This document shows, in pieces, positions 1 to 8,437 of a DNA stretch of 64,000 nucleotides. A program made the translations under genes and the position numbers. Every line of letters starts with the position of its first letter. Within the stretch, counting starts at the first letter, position 1. A model generated the notes under the pieces. It had not been told where the DNA came from. It saw only the letters and a program-made list of their open reading frames with translations, and searched no databases. Origin of the DNA: Mycobacterium sp. ACS4054 (GTDB lineage Bacteria; Actinomycetota; Actinomycetes; Mycobacteriales; Mycobacteriaceae); contig NZ_LZHV01000073.1 in assembly GCF_001667275.1 (NCBI RefSeq), forward strand, positions 1-64,000, written 5' to 3'.

Positions 1-1107
1 GGTCACCGTGCTCGCGGTCGGGGCGGGCGCGGAGGCCGGCGCCGAGGCGGGAGCCGCGGCCGGGGCGACGGTGGGCGGCGACATCGCGACGGCCGGCATC
101 GGGGCGGGCATCGGGGCGGGCGCCGGGACCGGCGCCGGCGCGGCCGCGGTTTGGGGCAGGGCGGCCAGCCCGGCCAGCCCCGTGAACCCGGCCACGGCGC
201 CGAACGGGGCCGCCGCCAGCAGCACCGCCGGCGCCAGCAATTCGGGCTGGCTGGTGAAGATTTCGAGGATGTGCGTCGGCCAGTCGAACAGGATGAGCTG
301 CACGATGTACTGGAAGGCCAGCGCAGGGTTGTGCACCAGGTAGTAGCCGAACTGCTGGAAGTCCTCGAGCAGTTCCAGCGCTCGGACGACCCAGAAGATC
401 GGTTCTCCCGCATTGGTGTACGCGTCGTAGGGCAGCCCGTTGACGGTGCCCTGCGCGGGGTCCCAGTTGATGCCGAGATTCCTCAGGATGTTGGCGATGA
501 AGTCGTCGAGCGGGTTGTCGATCGTGGGGTCGTGGATGTCGCCGCCCGAGTCCCGGGCGGTGGCGTCGGATTTCACGATCGGCGGCGCGGGATCGGTGGG
601 CGGGGTCGCCGCCACCGCCGCGGTGGAGACCGCCTGATAGGTGCTCATCGTAGTGGCCGCCTGCACCCACATCCGCGCGTAATCGGCCTCGTTGAGCGCG
701 ATCGGAATCGTGTTGATGCCGAAGAAGTTCGTCGCCACCAAGACCCCGTGCACGGTGTGGTTGGCGGCCAGTTCCGGCAGCGTCGGCATCGCGGCCAGGG
801 CCGCGGTGTAGGCGACGGCGGCGGTCTCGTGTTGGGTGGCGGCCGCCGCGCTGTGCGCGCTGGCCTGCGTCAGCCACGCGAGGTAGGGCGCGTGCGCGGC
901 CGCGTAGGACTCCGCGCTGGGTCCCTCCCACGCCCCGGCCTGCGTCGCGGCCACGATGCCGCTGAGTTGCGCTGCGGCCGAAGCGTATTCGGTGCTCAGC
1001 TCGGACCATGCCCCCGCCGCCGCCAGCAGCGACGCCGGACCGGGGCCGCTACTGAGCAGGGCGGAGTGCACCTCCGGTGGCGAGGCCATCCAGATCGGCG
1101 CCGTCAT
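1..1107 (-). CDS. PPE family protein (PPE3-like), C-terminus beyond window
   Basis: The 369 visible codons are open to the window edge. The N-terminus reads MTAPIWMASPPEVHSALLSS, and the Pro-Pro-Glu at residues 10-12 defines the PPE family. The roughly 180-residue PPE domain is complete: it has the helical region with the family's GAWEGPSAESYAAAHAPYL stretch near residue 58 and the conserved NFFGINTIPIALNEADYARM stretch near residue 125. After it comes a less conserved region, and by about residue 320 an Ala/Pro-rich low-complexity tail containing PMPAPMPA-type repeats. PPE proteins pair with PE proteins and are exported by ESX systems. No PE gene is visible here. By position and sequence it resembles H37Rv Rv0280 (PPE3), which sits beside the ESX-3 locus; this is from memory. 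A GAGGAG ribosome site at about 1114-1119 supports the ATG at 1107. Confidence 0.9.
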   Translation of the reverse strand, partial: MTAPIWMASPPEVHSALLSSGPGPASLLAAAGAWSELSTEYASAAAQLSGIVAATQAGAWEGPSAESYAAAHAPYLAWLTQASAHSAAAATQHETAAVAYTAALAAMPTLPELAANHTVHGVLVATNFFGINTIPIALNEADYARMWVQAATTMSTYQAVSTAAVAATPPTDPAPPIVKSDATARDSGGDIHDPTIDNPLDDFIANILRNLGINWDPAQGTVNGLPYDAYTNAGEPIFWVVRALELLEDFQQFGYYLVHNPALAFQYIVQLILFDWPTHILEIFTSQPELLAPAVLLAAAPFGAVAGFTGLAGLAALPQTAAAPAPVPAPAPMPAPMPAVAMSPPTVAPAAAPASAPASAPAPTASTVT

Positions 1108-1202
1108 AGGTACTCCTCGGACTGGAGGGCTTACCAGGCAGAGGAGAGCTTAATGAATATGATTTTCGTTATCAACTCGGCGCCGGTCGTCGCGCCCCCG
1201 CG

Positions 1203-2114
1203 CTACACCAACGGGCGCCCCGTCCTGATCCGGCGGTCGAGGTCGATGAGCAGGACGTTGAACGGGAAGCGCCGGACGAACCGCGGCAGGCGGCGGTTCA
1301 CCAGGGCCAGCGCCGCGATGAGCCTGTCGAAGCGCCGTTGCTTGTTGGCGTCCCAGGGCAGCCGCATCTCGTCGCGAAACCGTTGCGGCAGAAAGCCCGT
1401 GGTGATCAGCAACGCCAAGCTGTCCGAGGCGCGCTGCAGCCGGCGCGGCAACGTCAGCCCCCGGATGCGGTTGGCGGCGATGGGATAGAGGTACTCGCGC
1501 ACGGCGTCGTCGATGTGCACCTTGGCCAGCGACTCCTGCCAGTACCGGTCGAACGCCGCCCGGTCCGCGGGCCACATTTCCGGCGGCACCTGCAGGGTGG
1601 TGGCCAGCGCCATGCCCTCGCGGTAGTGGCGATCCGCGTCCTCGCCGTCCAGCTCGCCGACGAACATGCGGTAGATGTCGACCCCGCCCTTGTACAGGCA
1701 GGCCCCCACCCACAGCTGCAGGTCGGGGTCGAACGCGTTGTAGGACACCGGGCTGTCCGGGGTGGAGTAGACCTGCGCGTGGGCCCGGTTCACCGCCCGG
1801 CGGAAGGCGTCCTTCTGCGCGTCGGTGCCGTTGGTCGCCACCGCCAGGTAGGTGAAGGTGGTGCGCGCGCGCTTGATCGGGTGCAGGTCGACGCGGCCGC
1901 TTTCGACGCGGCTCTCCATGACGCCGTATCCGACACCGGGGCGCGCCAATTGCATGATCACGTTCGCAGGGCCGGCCAGCAGCGCCACCCCCATCAACCC
2001 CTCGTCGATGCCGAGCCCCCGCCGGCGCCGACGCGCGGGGGACTGCCGCGGCGGATCGGTGATCGCGCGCTCGACGTGGCGGGCCGATTCGCGAACGGCG
2101 TCGGGTATGGCCAT
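1203..2114 (-). CDS. DUF2236 oxygenase-like protein (MpaB/latex-clearing family)
   Basis: A 303-residue protein of the DUF2236 family, whose characterised relatives are heme b oxygenases such as rubber oxygenase Lcp and fungal MpaB. The recognisable core is near residues 100-150. It includes a conserved His in RAHAQVYS, the stretch YNAFDPDLQLWVGACLY, and a following region rich in aromatic and acidic residues. There is no signal peptide, so it is probably cytosolic. Length and position match H37Rv Rv0276 from memory. It is divergent from the TetR gene starting at 2205, and the 90-bp gap between them is a likely shared control region. The substrate is unknown, and oxygenase activity is inferred from the family only. 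Confidence 0.82.
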   Translation of the reverse strand: MAIPDAVRESARHVERAITDPPRQSPARRRRRGLGIDEGLMGVALLAGPANVIMQLARPGVGYGVMESRVESGRVDLHPIKRARTTFTYLAVATNGTDAQKDAFRRAVNRAHAQVYSTPDSPVSYNAFDPDLQLWVGACLYKGGVDIYRMFVGELDGEDADRHYREGMALATTLQVPPEMWPADRAAFDRYWQESLAKVHIDDAVREYLYPIAANRIRGLTLPRRLQRASDSLALLITTGFLPQRFRDEMRLPWDANKQRRFDRLIAALALVNRRLPRFVRRFPFNVLLIDLDRRIRTGRPLV

Positions 2115-2150
2115 GGTCAGATCCTCCAGCGGCGCCTTCGCTAATCTGCG

Positions 2151-2160
2151 AACGCCCGTT
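2151..2160. promoter_or_regulatory. Short inverted repeat in the DUF2236/TetR divergent region
   Basis: AACG-CC-CGTT lies midway between the two divergent starts (2114 and 2205). A TetR-family regulator often binds such a site to control itself and its divergent neighbour. The repeat is only 4-2-4, so the call is weak. Confidence 0.25.
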
Positions 2161-2204
2161 TCCTGATATTGTCGCGTCGCCGCGTTGGTGTCAAGATGGT
2201 TCGC

Positions 2205-2864
2205 ATGAACCCGTCGGGCGCGCGGCCCTACCGCGGCGTCGAGGCCACCCAGCGGCTGGCCACCCGCCGCAACCGGCTGCTGGCCGCGGGCCTGGAGTTA
2301 CTGGGCGCCGAACAGCAGAGCGTCGCGGCGGTCACCGTCCGCGGCGTGTGCGGGCGGGCCGGGCTGGCGGCCCGGTACTTCTACGAAAGCTTCGCCGACA
2401 AAGACGAATTCGTCGCCTCCGTGTTCGACTCGGTCGTCGCCGAGCTGGCCGCCACCACCCAGGCCGCGGTCGCGGCCGTGCCGCCGGACGAGCAGACCCG
2501 CGCGGGCATGGCCAACATCGTGCGCACCATCGCCGACGACGCCCGGGTGGGGCGCCTGCTGTTCAGCACGCAGCTGGCCGATCCGGTGATCGTGCGCAAG
2601 CGCGCCGAATCCAGCGCGCTGTTCGCCATGCTGTCGGGCCAGCACGTCGGAGCCGCGCTGCGGATGCCGGCGAACGACCGGATCAAGGCCGCCGCGCACT
2701 TCGTGGTCGGCGGCGTCGGGCAGACCATCAGCGCCTGGCTCGCGGGTGACGTCCGGCTCGAACCGGACCAGCTGGTCGACCACCTGGCCGCGCTGCTCGA
2801 CGAACTCGCCGAGCCCGACCTGTACCGGCTGCATTCGGCGGCCGAGTCGCGAGCGGACTCCTGA
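2205..2864 (+). CDS. TetR family transcriptional regulator
   Basis: A 219-residue TetR regulator. The N-terminal helix-turn-helix occupies about residues 20-65 and ends in the typical ARYFYESFADKDEF recognition-helix segment. The remainder is a helical ligand-binding domain ending in DQLVDHLAALLDEL. An ATG at 2196 (MVRMNPSG) is an alternative start in the same frame. It is divergent from the DUF2236 gene and corresponds by order to H37Rv Rv0275c from memory. Its likely target is its own promoter and the divergent oxygenase gene; this is inferred from arrangement only. Confidence 0.88.
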   Translation: MNPSGARPYRGVEATQRLATRRNRLLAAGLELLGAEQQSVAAVTVRGVCGRAGLAARYFYESFADKDEFVASVFDSVVAELAATTQAAVAAVPPDEQTRAGMANIVRTIADDARVGRLLFSTQLADPVIVRKRAESSALFAMLSGQHVGAALRMPANDRIKAAAHFVVGGVGQTISAWLAGDVRLEPDQLVDHLAALLDELAEPDLYRLHSAAESRADS

Positions 2865-2873
2865 GCCGCGGTC

Positions 2874-4220
2874 TCAGACCGGGCTGACGGCGGGCCACCC
2901 GGTGGTGGCGGTCAGCGAGAAGTCACGCATTGCGCGCGAAATGTGTTGCCGCAACTGCTCGTTCGAGTTCGGGCGGCCCAGCTCGTAGGCCAGGAAGGAG
3001 ACGAACACCCGGCCGTGCACCCGCCCCGACAGCAACGCCAGCGCCCCGTTGGTGCTGTACATCGTCGCGGTGGTCACCCCCGGGTACACCGTCTTCATGG
3101 CGAAGTGGTCGGCGTCCGTGCCGTCCGGCCGGTTGACGGCCGGGTCCAGCGACCCGAGGTTGGATGACACCACGGTGACCGCGCTGCCGGTGACCACGCC
3201 GATCAGTCGCCGCATCACGCGCTTGGGGATCAGCGGAACCAGCGGCAGCAACGCCCAGCGCTCGTCGGGCTCGTCCTGGTGCCGGGACAGCGCGTCCCTG
3301 ATACCGGCGCGGATCTCGCTCAGGTCGGTCGTCGCGGGCGCGGGGTCCACCGTGATGTCGACGTTGACGACGGCGTTGGCCCGGGTGTCGCCCGGCGTGC
3401 GCTCGTTGACGGGCATGCCCACGTTGACCGTGCCGTCGGCGGCGACCCGGCCCACCCGACGGGCCAGGTGGGCCGCCAACCCCGCGAGCAGCGCGTTGCT
3501 GGTGCCCCCCAGGGCGCTCGCGCGGGCGTCCCACTCGTCGGCGTCGACGAAGACCGTCGCCATGGGGAGCGTGATGGGCTCGTCGGGTCCGGTGGGCGGC
3601 GCCGGGCGCTTCTTGGCCCCGCCGGGGGCGGCGCCCCGGCCGGCCCGGGCCATGCGCGCCGCCGCGAGCACGGCGCGGCCCACATCCGTTGTGTCGCGGG
3701 CGGTTTGGCGCGCATCCTCGCGCAGCGCCCGCCACCGCGGCCGCGATCCCGCCGGCGGCCAGTCGATCGCGTCGTCGCGGCCGCACGCCGCGTCCGCCAG
3801 CGCCTCGCACAGCCCGACGCCGTCGGTGAGCGTGTGGGTGACCACCAGGCTCACCGCCGTGCCCCCGTCGGTCAGCGGGAGCACCGCAAGGTGCCAGCCG
3901 GGCCCCCGCTCGGCGTCCGGCCGCCTACCCGCCTGCTCGTCCAGCCAGGCGTCGACGCCGTCGCGCGGCCGGGGCGTCGCGACGATCTCCAGGTCCGACT
4001 GGTTGGTGGGGGCGACCCAGCGGTGCCGGCCGAACGGCAAGGGGGACCGTTCGATGCGGCGGCGCAATCGGCCCCGACCGAGGTGGTGGTAGAAGGCGCG
4101 CAGGCCGTCGAGGTCGACGGCGCGGTCGTACACCCAGATCGTCTGCACCACACTGGTGGTGGCCGTCGCCCGCTCACCGAGGAAAAGGGTCTGGTCGGCC
4201 AGATCCAGCAGGTTGCTCAC
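2874..4220 (-). CDS. Condensation-domain-type acyltransferase (HxxxDG), 448 aa
   Basis: The protein belongs to the condensation/acyltransferase superfamily that includes PapA, WS/DGAT and NRPS condensation domains. The active-site motif is HTLTDG near residue 130 in VVTHTLTDGVGLCEAL. A later block, FVSFLAYELGRPNSNEQ, is consistent with the second half of the fold. The GTG start at 4220 (VSNLLDLADQT) is preferred because it lies 2 nt after the stop of the upstream papA-like gene, so translation is probably coupled. A longer frame extends back to 4466, but only inside that gene. I do not recall this gene between Rv0274 and Rv0276 in H37Rv. The substrate is unknown; transfer of a fatty or polyketide acyl group to a lipid or glycolipid hydroxyl is the family expectation. 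Confidence 0.78.
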   Translation of the reverse strand: MSNLLDLADQTLFLGERATATTSVVQTIWVYDRAVDLDGLRAFYHHLGRGRLRRRIERSPLPFGRHRWVAPTNQSDLEIVATPRPRDGVDAWLDEQAGRRPDAERGPGWHLAVLPLTDGGTAVSLVVTHTLTDGVGLCEALADAACGRDDAIDWPPAGSRPRWRALREDARQTARDTTDVGRAVLAAARMARAGRGAAPGGAKKRPAPPTGPDEPITLPMATVFVDADEWDARASALGGTSNALLAGLAAHLARRVGRVAADGTVNVGMPVNERTPGDTRANAVVNVDITVDPAPATTDLSEIRAGIRDALSRHQDEPDERWALLPLVPLIPKRVMRRLIGVVTGSAVTVVSSNLGSLDPAVNRPDGTDADHFAMKTVYPGVTTATMYSTNGALALLSGRVHGRVFVSFLAYELGRPNSNEQLRQHISRAMRDFSLTATTGWPAVSPV

Positions 4221-4222
4221 GC

Positions 4223-5659
4223 CTAGGCCGCCTCGTCGTCGTTGCGGGTGGGCGCGTCCGCGCGCGGCTCGCCGGTGGCCGCATCGATGGCGCGGGCGAA
4301 GGTCTCGCCCAGCGTCGCGATGTAGCGGTCCACCGACTCGCGCGCGATCGCGTTGTCCGGGAAGGACATCGTGACCGTGGTCTTTTCCGCGTGCCGGTTG
4401 ATCCACATGTTGATCCCGCCGTGGGACAGGCTGTCGCCGTAGGTGCCGAAGTTGGTCTCCGCCCACAGCCCCGCGAGCGGTATCTTGCGAAAGTCGAGGA
4501 AAGACAACATCATCGGCAGGCGCGTGGGCAACTTGATGCCCAGCTCGTCGGGCGTCGCCAGCTCGATCAGCCGCTCGACCGGGACACCGGCGAGGTCCTT
4601 GGCCGCGTCGAACGACTTCTGCGCGGCACGGGCCGCCTCGGCGAAGGTGGTGCCGCCGGTCGGCACCGTCACCGGGACCAGGCTGGCGAACCAGCCCACG
4701 GTCATGGTGTCGACGCCCGGCGTGCGGGTGTCGCGGGCCGTGAACCCGTGATAGACGGCCCCGCCCGTCAATTCCCGCTCGGCCAGCGCCGTGCAGGCCA
4801 GCACCCCGCCGATGAACCGGGCACCGGCCGCGCCGCAGGCGGCGTCGAAAGCCTCCGTCTGCGCGGCGTCCAACAGATCGACGGTCACCAGGTCACCCCT
4901 GCTGCTGGCCCAGGTGTCCCCCAGGGGCAGGGGGAAGCTGGGCCAGTCGCCGTCGGTGTCGCGTGCGAACGCGATCCAGTCCTTGATCTCCGAAGACGAC
5001 AGCGTCAGCCCGGCTACCCGTTCGCGCTGCCGGGCGGTGTAGTCCCGGTAGCTCGTGGCCTCGGGCAGCGCGCTCGGCTGCCGCCCCCGCGCGAGTTCCT
5101 GATAGGCCAGGTGGATGTCGACGAAGATGACGCCGGCGGACAGGCCATCGATGTGCAGGTGGTCGACGCTCGCATAGAACGTGAAGTAGTCGGCTTGCTG
5201 GACGACGCCGTAGGTGAAGGAACCCCATTCGAGCGTTCCGGGGGTCGTCGTCAGGACGTGGGTGCGCACCTCGTCAACGGTCTGGTGCCCGAACGAGACG
5301 GGAACGAAATCGATCAGGGCGGGGTCGTCGAGCGCGTGGCGCACGATGACGCCGTCGTTGAATTCATACCAACTGTGGTAGGTGTCGTGCCGGCGGACAT
5401 GCGCGTTGACCGCCGCAGTCATCGCCGCGATGTCGCACGTGCCGGGAATGTCCCAGGACACGATCATCAGGCGCGGTAGCTCCCGGTTCATCGCCCTGCC
5501 GTGGAAGGCCGCCCAGAGGTGTTGCGCCTGTTGGTAACTCGGAGCCAGATCGCTTGGTTGCGCGGCGCGGGCCGCCGCATGCGACGACGGCGTGGCCGTC
5601 CACATGGTGAGCGGACCGTGGGCCGGCTGCCATTCGTAGATGTTACCGAGTGCGACCAT
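4223..5659 (-). CDS. PapA-family acyltransferase (polyketide-associated protein)
   Basis: A 478-residue protein closely resembling PapA1/PapA2/PapA3, which acylate trehalose-based glycolipids. Shared landmarks are an early W-x-P block (EWQPAHGPLTMW), NAHVRRHDTYHSW, FTFYASVDHLHIDGLSAG with the HxxxDG active site near residue 165, and MSFPDNAIARESV near the C-terminus. The usual first His of HHxxxDG is Asp (DHLHIDG), as I recall for PapA1. The ATG at 5659 places the conserved W at the family's usual distance from the start; an in-frame ATG 18 bp upstream (MRTES) is possible. It forms a tight operon with the second acyltransferase (2-nt gap). No pks, fadD or mmpL gene is adjacent, so the acylated lipid cannot be named. 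Confidence 0.85.
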   Translation of the reverse strand: MVALGNIYEWQPAHGPLTMWTATPSSHAAARAAQPSDLAPSYQQAQHLWAAFHGRAMNRELPRLMIVSWDIPGTCDIAAMTAAVNAHVRRHDTYHSWYEFNDGVIVRHALDDPALIDFVPVSFGHQTVDEVRTHVLTTTPGTLEWGSFTYGVVQQADYFTFYASVDHLHIDGLSAGVIFVDIHLAYQELARGRQPSALPEATSYRDYTARQRERVAGLTLSSSEIKDWIAFARDTDGDWPSFPLPLGDTWASSRGDLVTVDLLDAAQTEAFDAACGAAGARFIGGVLACTALAERELTGGAVYHGFTARDTRTPGVDTMTVGWFASLVPVTVPTGGTTFAEAARAAQKSFDAAKDLAGVPVERLIELATPDELGIKLPTRLPMMLSFLDFRKIPLAGLWAETNFGTYGDSLSHGGINMWINRHAEKTTVTMSFPDNAIARESVDRYIATLGETFARAIDAATGEPRADAPTRNDDEAA

Positions 5660-5960
5660 TGACTCAGTCCTCATTCCGTGCTGCGGACGTTCTGGCGCGG
5701 CGTGGGAGGAGCCGAGAAGCCGTGCGGCGAAGGACTTTCCGCGCAGCATGAATCCAGTTATGTGTTGGGATTCTTCGACGCGCGCGTTGGGCTGAACTTA
5801 CGGCGTCGCTTGCACCCCCCTGTGTCGCTGCTATTGGACGGTAGTCGAGGAAGGGGGCGTTCACCCGGTTTTTCCAAGATTCGCAATTTCGTGTGTCGCC
5901 GCCGTCGTGGCAGTAGTGTGCTCTCCTCGCGCCAGAGCGGCGGGCCAAACCCGCACGGCC
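5660..5960. other. 301-bp intergenic region upstream of the papA-like gene
   Basis: It holds no credible gene. ORFs crossing it are shadows without ribosome sites or family features. It presumably carries the promoter of the two-gene acyltransferase operon on the minus strand. I see no clear operator or terminator. Confidence 0.5.
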
Positions 5961-6509
5961 TCAGGGGAACAGCGGCAGCTGCCAGAGGTGCATCTTGGGG
6001 TCCAGCAACCACAGCCGCATCATGGTGAGCCGGATCAGCCGCTGCGCGCTGAAGATCATGAAGGCCGCCAGCGGCAACTCGATCAGCAGCGCAGTGGCGA
6101 TCGACAGCCACACGTCCTTTCCCCCGGCGGTCATCAGGTCGAACCACGCGTCGCAGATCAGCAACACCCCGGTGGTGAAGGCGGCGGGGACCAGCAGTTG
6201 GCGGCGCAGGTATCCCAGCGTCGCCGTCGCCACCATGAACGACACCAGCAGAATGTCGAAGCCGACCCAGGTGAGGGGCCAATTGTGGGCGACGTAGTTC
6301 TCCGGCAGCGTCACCGACAGGTACCCCAGCCACGGCACCATCGCCATCGAGCCGCCGACCATCAGGCTGAGCCGGATGCGCCGCACACGGGCCAGCAGCG
6401 CCGGATCGATCAGGTCGCTCAGCGGTTGCTCGAGCCGTTTGATGAGCAGCCGTCGCTGATCGGGCGTGAGGGCCGCGATCTGTGCGTCGGTGAGGATGCC
6501 GTCGGTCAT
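5961..6509 (-). CDS. Membrane protein, 182 aa, four predicted TM segments
   Basis: A cytosolic N-terminus of about 45 residues rich in Leu and charged residues (ALTPDQRRLLIKRLEQPLSD) precedes four hydrophobic segments near residues 48-66, 77-98, 105-125 and 134-155, ending in a short tail. I do not recognise a named family with certainty. The ATG shares its A with the TGA stop of the upstream VOC gene (1-nt overlap), so the two are translationally coupled and probably functionally linked. Confidence 0.75.
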   Translation of the reverse strand: MTDGILTDAQIAALTPDQRRLLIKRLEQPLSDLIDPALLARVRRIRLSLMVGGSMAMVPWLGYLSVTLPENYVAHNWPLTWVGFDILLVSFMVATATLGYLRRQLLVPAAFTTGVLLICDAWFDLMTAGGKDVWLSIATALLIELPLAAFMIFSAQRLIRLTMMRLWLLDPKMHLWQLPLFP

Positions 6510-7090
6510 CAGCGACCGGCGGCCACCGGGGGTCGGCGATCCGCCGCCGTCTTCGGCACGGCCTGCGCGTCGCTGGTATCGAATTCCTTGACCCAGCAGG
6601 CGAATTCGAGCGTAATGCCGTCGGGATCCTGGAAGTAGAACGACCGCACGTACACCCCGGGGTGCACCGTCGCGGACACTTGCATCGGGCTCTCGTCGTG
6701 GTTGAGCACCGGGCCGACCCGGACCCCTTTGTCCTTGAGCCGCTGGCGGTAGGCGTCGAACTTCTCGGCCGGCACGTGGAACGCCAGGTGGTTCATGGTG
6801 CTCACCGCGCTCGTGATGTCGCCGATGCCGGGGATGGCGCCCGGCGACGAGATGCCCGGCACCCGGTCCGGGGCGTCGGCGAACCAGAAGAAGGCGACGC
6901 AGTCACCGTTGCCGGCGTCGAAAAAGAAGTGCTGTCCCTGCCCGCCGGGCAAGTCGAGCGACTTGATCAGCGGCATGCCGAGGATGTTGGTGTAGAAGTC
7001 CACGGTGCGAGCCATGTCCGAGCAGACCAGCGCGACGTGGTTGATCCCGCCGAGTTCGAATTCGGTGTTGGTGTTGTGCGGCTTGATCAT
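6509..7090 (-). CDS. Glyoxalase/VOC superfamily protein (Rv0274-like)
   Basis: A 193-residue vicinal-oxygen-chelate protein with two beta-alpha-beta-beta-beta modules. The metal-ligand positions are recognisable: His in GGINHVALV (about residue 18), His in TMNHLAFHV and Glu in DGITLEFACW. The ATG at 7090 (MIKPHNTNTEFELGG) gives exactly the length I recall for Rv0274; the open frame continues 31 codons upstream without a start that improves the match. It could be a lyase, dioxygenase or resistance-type VOC protein. It is divergent from the hydrolase gene at 7203 across a 112-bp AT-richer region and coupled to the downstream membrane protein. Confidence 0.85.
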   Translation of the reverse strand: MIKPHNTNTEFELGGINHVALVCSDMARTVDFYTNILGMPLIKSLDLPGGQGQHFFFDAGNGDCVAFFWFADAPDRVPGISSPGAIPGIGDITSAVSTMNHLAFHVPAEKFDAYRQRLKDKGVRVGPVLNHDESPMQVSATVHPGVYVRSFYFQDPDGITLEFACWVKEFDTSDAQAVPKTAADRRPPVAAGR

Positions 7091-7202
7091 CGCGCGGCTC
7101 CCCTCGGTCCCCGGCTTGGAGTCCTGGCCAAGATGTAATTCTGAATCTAACATCAGCTTCGAGTTTTCTTTCGAAAAGTTCATCGCCAGCAGGGCCGCTG
7201 AA

Positions 7203-8336
7203 ATGACTCTTCACACCGGTGCCGCAGGGGTGGTCCGCGAGTTCGTCGGGCTACCGTCGCGCACTGCCGCGCGCGCCGGCGCCGGTGGGCATCCCTGCCA
7301 GGGGCTGTACCACCGCGGGGTGGGTCGCAAGCCCAAGGTGGCGATGATCGCCACGCACTACCAGATCGACTTCTCCGAGCACTACCTCGCCGACTACATG
7401 GCCACCCGCGGCGTCGGCTTCCTGGGCTGGAACACCCGGTTCCGGGGCTTCGAAAGCAGCTTCGTGCTCGACCACGCGCTGGTCGACATCGGCGTCGGCG
7501 TGCGCTGGCTGCGCGAAGTGCAGGGCGTGGAAACGGTTGTGTTGCTTGGTAACTCGGGTGGCGGCTCGTTGATGGCCGCGTATCAGTCGCAGGCCGTGGA
7601 GCCGAACGTGACCCCGCTGGACGGGATGCGGCCGGCGGCGGGCGTCACGGAATTGCCGGCCGCGGACGGTTACGTGGCCACCGCCGCGCATCCGGGGCGG
7701 CCCGACGTGCTGACGGCCTGGATGGACGCGGCCGTCGTCGACGAGAACGACCCGGTCGCCACCGACGCCGACCTGGACCTGTTCAACGAGCGCAACGGGC
7801 CGCCCTATTCGCCGGACTTCCTCACCCGCTACCGCCGCGCGCAGACCGCGCGCAACCACGCCATCACCGACTGGGCCGAGAAGGAGTTCAAACGCGTTCG
7901 CGCCGCGGGGTTTTCCGACCGCCCGTTCAGCGTCATGCGCACCTGGGCGGACCCCCGGATGGTCGACGCCACCATCGAGCCGACCAAGCGGCAACCGAAC
8001 ATGTGCTACGCCGGCCCGCCCGCGAAGGCGAACCGGTCCGCGCACGGGATCGCCGCGGCCTGCACCCTGCGCAGCTGGCTGGGGATGTGGAGCCTCCGGG
8101 TGGCGCAGACCCGGGCCGAACCGCACCTGGCCCGGATCACCTGCCCCGCCCTGGTGATCAACGCCGACGCCGACACCGGCGTCTTTCCGTCGGACGCCCA
8201 ACGGATTTTCACCGCGCTGGCCGCCGCCGACAAGACGCAGGCATCGATCGACACCGACCACTACTTCGCCACCCCGGGCGCCCGCAGCGAGCAGGCCGAC
8301 ATCATCGCGAAGTGGATCGCCAAGCGGTTCCGCTGA
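7203..8336 (+). CDS. Alpha/beta hydrolase (Rv0272c-like)
   Basis: A 377-residue serine hydrolase. The nucleophile elbow GNSGGGS is near residue 118, a candidate catalytic Asp is in INADADTGVFPSDAQ near residue 320, and the His is in DTDHYF near the C-terminus. The ATG at 7203 (MTLHTGAAGVV) was chosen because the 66 upstream codons of the open frame overlap the divergent VOC gene and because it gives the Rv0272c length I remember. It lies 101 bp before fadE6 on the same strand. The substrate is unknown; lipid esters or CoA thioesters are plausible from the neighbourhood. Confidence 0.82.
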   Translation: MTLHTGAAGVVREFVGLPSRTAARAGAGGHPCQGLYHRGVGRKPKVAMIATHYQIDFSEHYLADYMATRGVGFLGWNTRFRGFESSFVLDHALVDIGVGVRWLREVQGVETVVLLGNSGGGSLMAAYQSQAVEPNVTPLDGMRPAAGVTELPAADGYVATAAHPGRPDVLTAWMDAAVVDENDPVATDADLDLFNERNGPPYSPDFLTRYRRAQTARNHAITDWAEKEFKRVRAAGFSDRPFSVMRTWADPRMVDATIEPTKRQPNMCYAGPPAKANRSAHGIAAACTLRSWLGMWSLRVAQTRAEPHLARITCPALVINADADTGVFPSDAQRIFTALAAADKTQASIDTDHYFATPGARSEQADIIAKWIAKRFR

Positions 8337-8368
8337 GGCCCCGTCACCTGCTGACCCCTGTGGTCAAC

Positions 8369-8382
8369 CAACCGACCGGTTG
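8369..8382. promoter_or_regulatory. Inverted repeat CAACCG-AC-CGGTTG upstream of fadE6
   Basis: A perfect 6-2-6 inverted repeat lies 55 bp before the fadE6 start, the size and position expected for a TetR-type operator. A related palindrome with the same half-site, CCAACCGGTTGG, lies upstream of fadE5 at 34314-34325. The regulator is unknown. Confidence 0.5.
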
Positions 8383-8437
8383 TTAGTTTGGAAGGTGCTT
8401 GGCCGAGACGGAACTCGAAAGCATGGGAAGGCGACCA

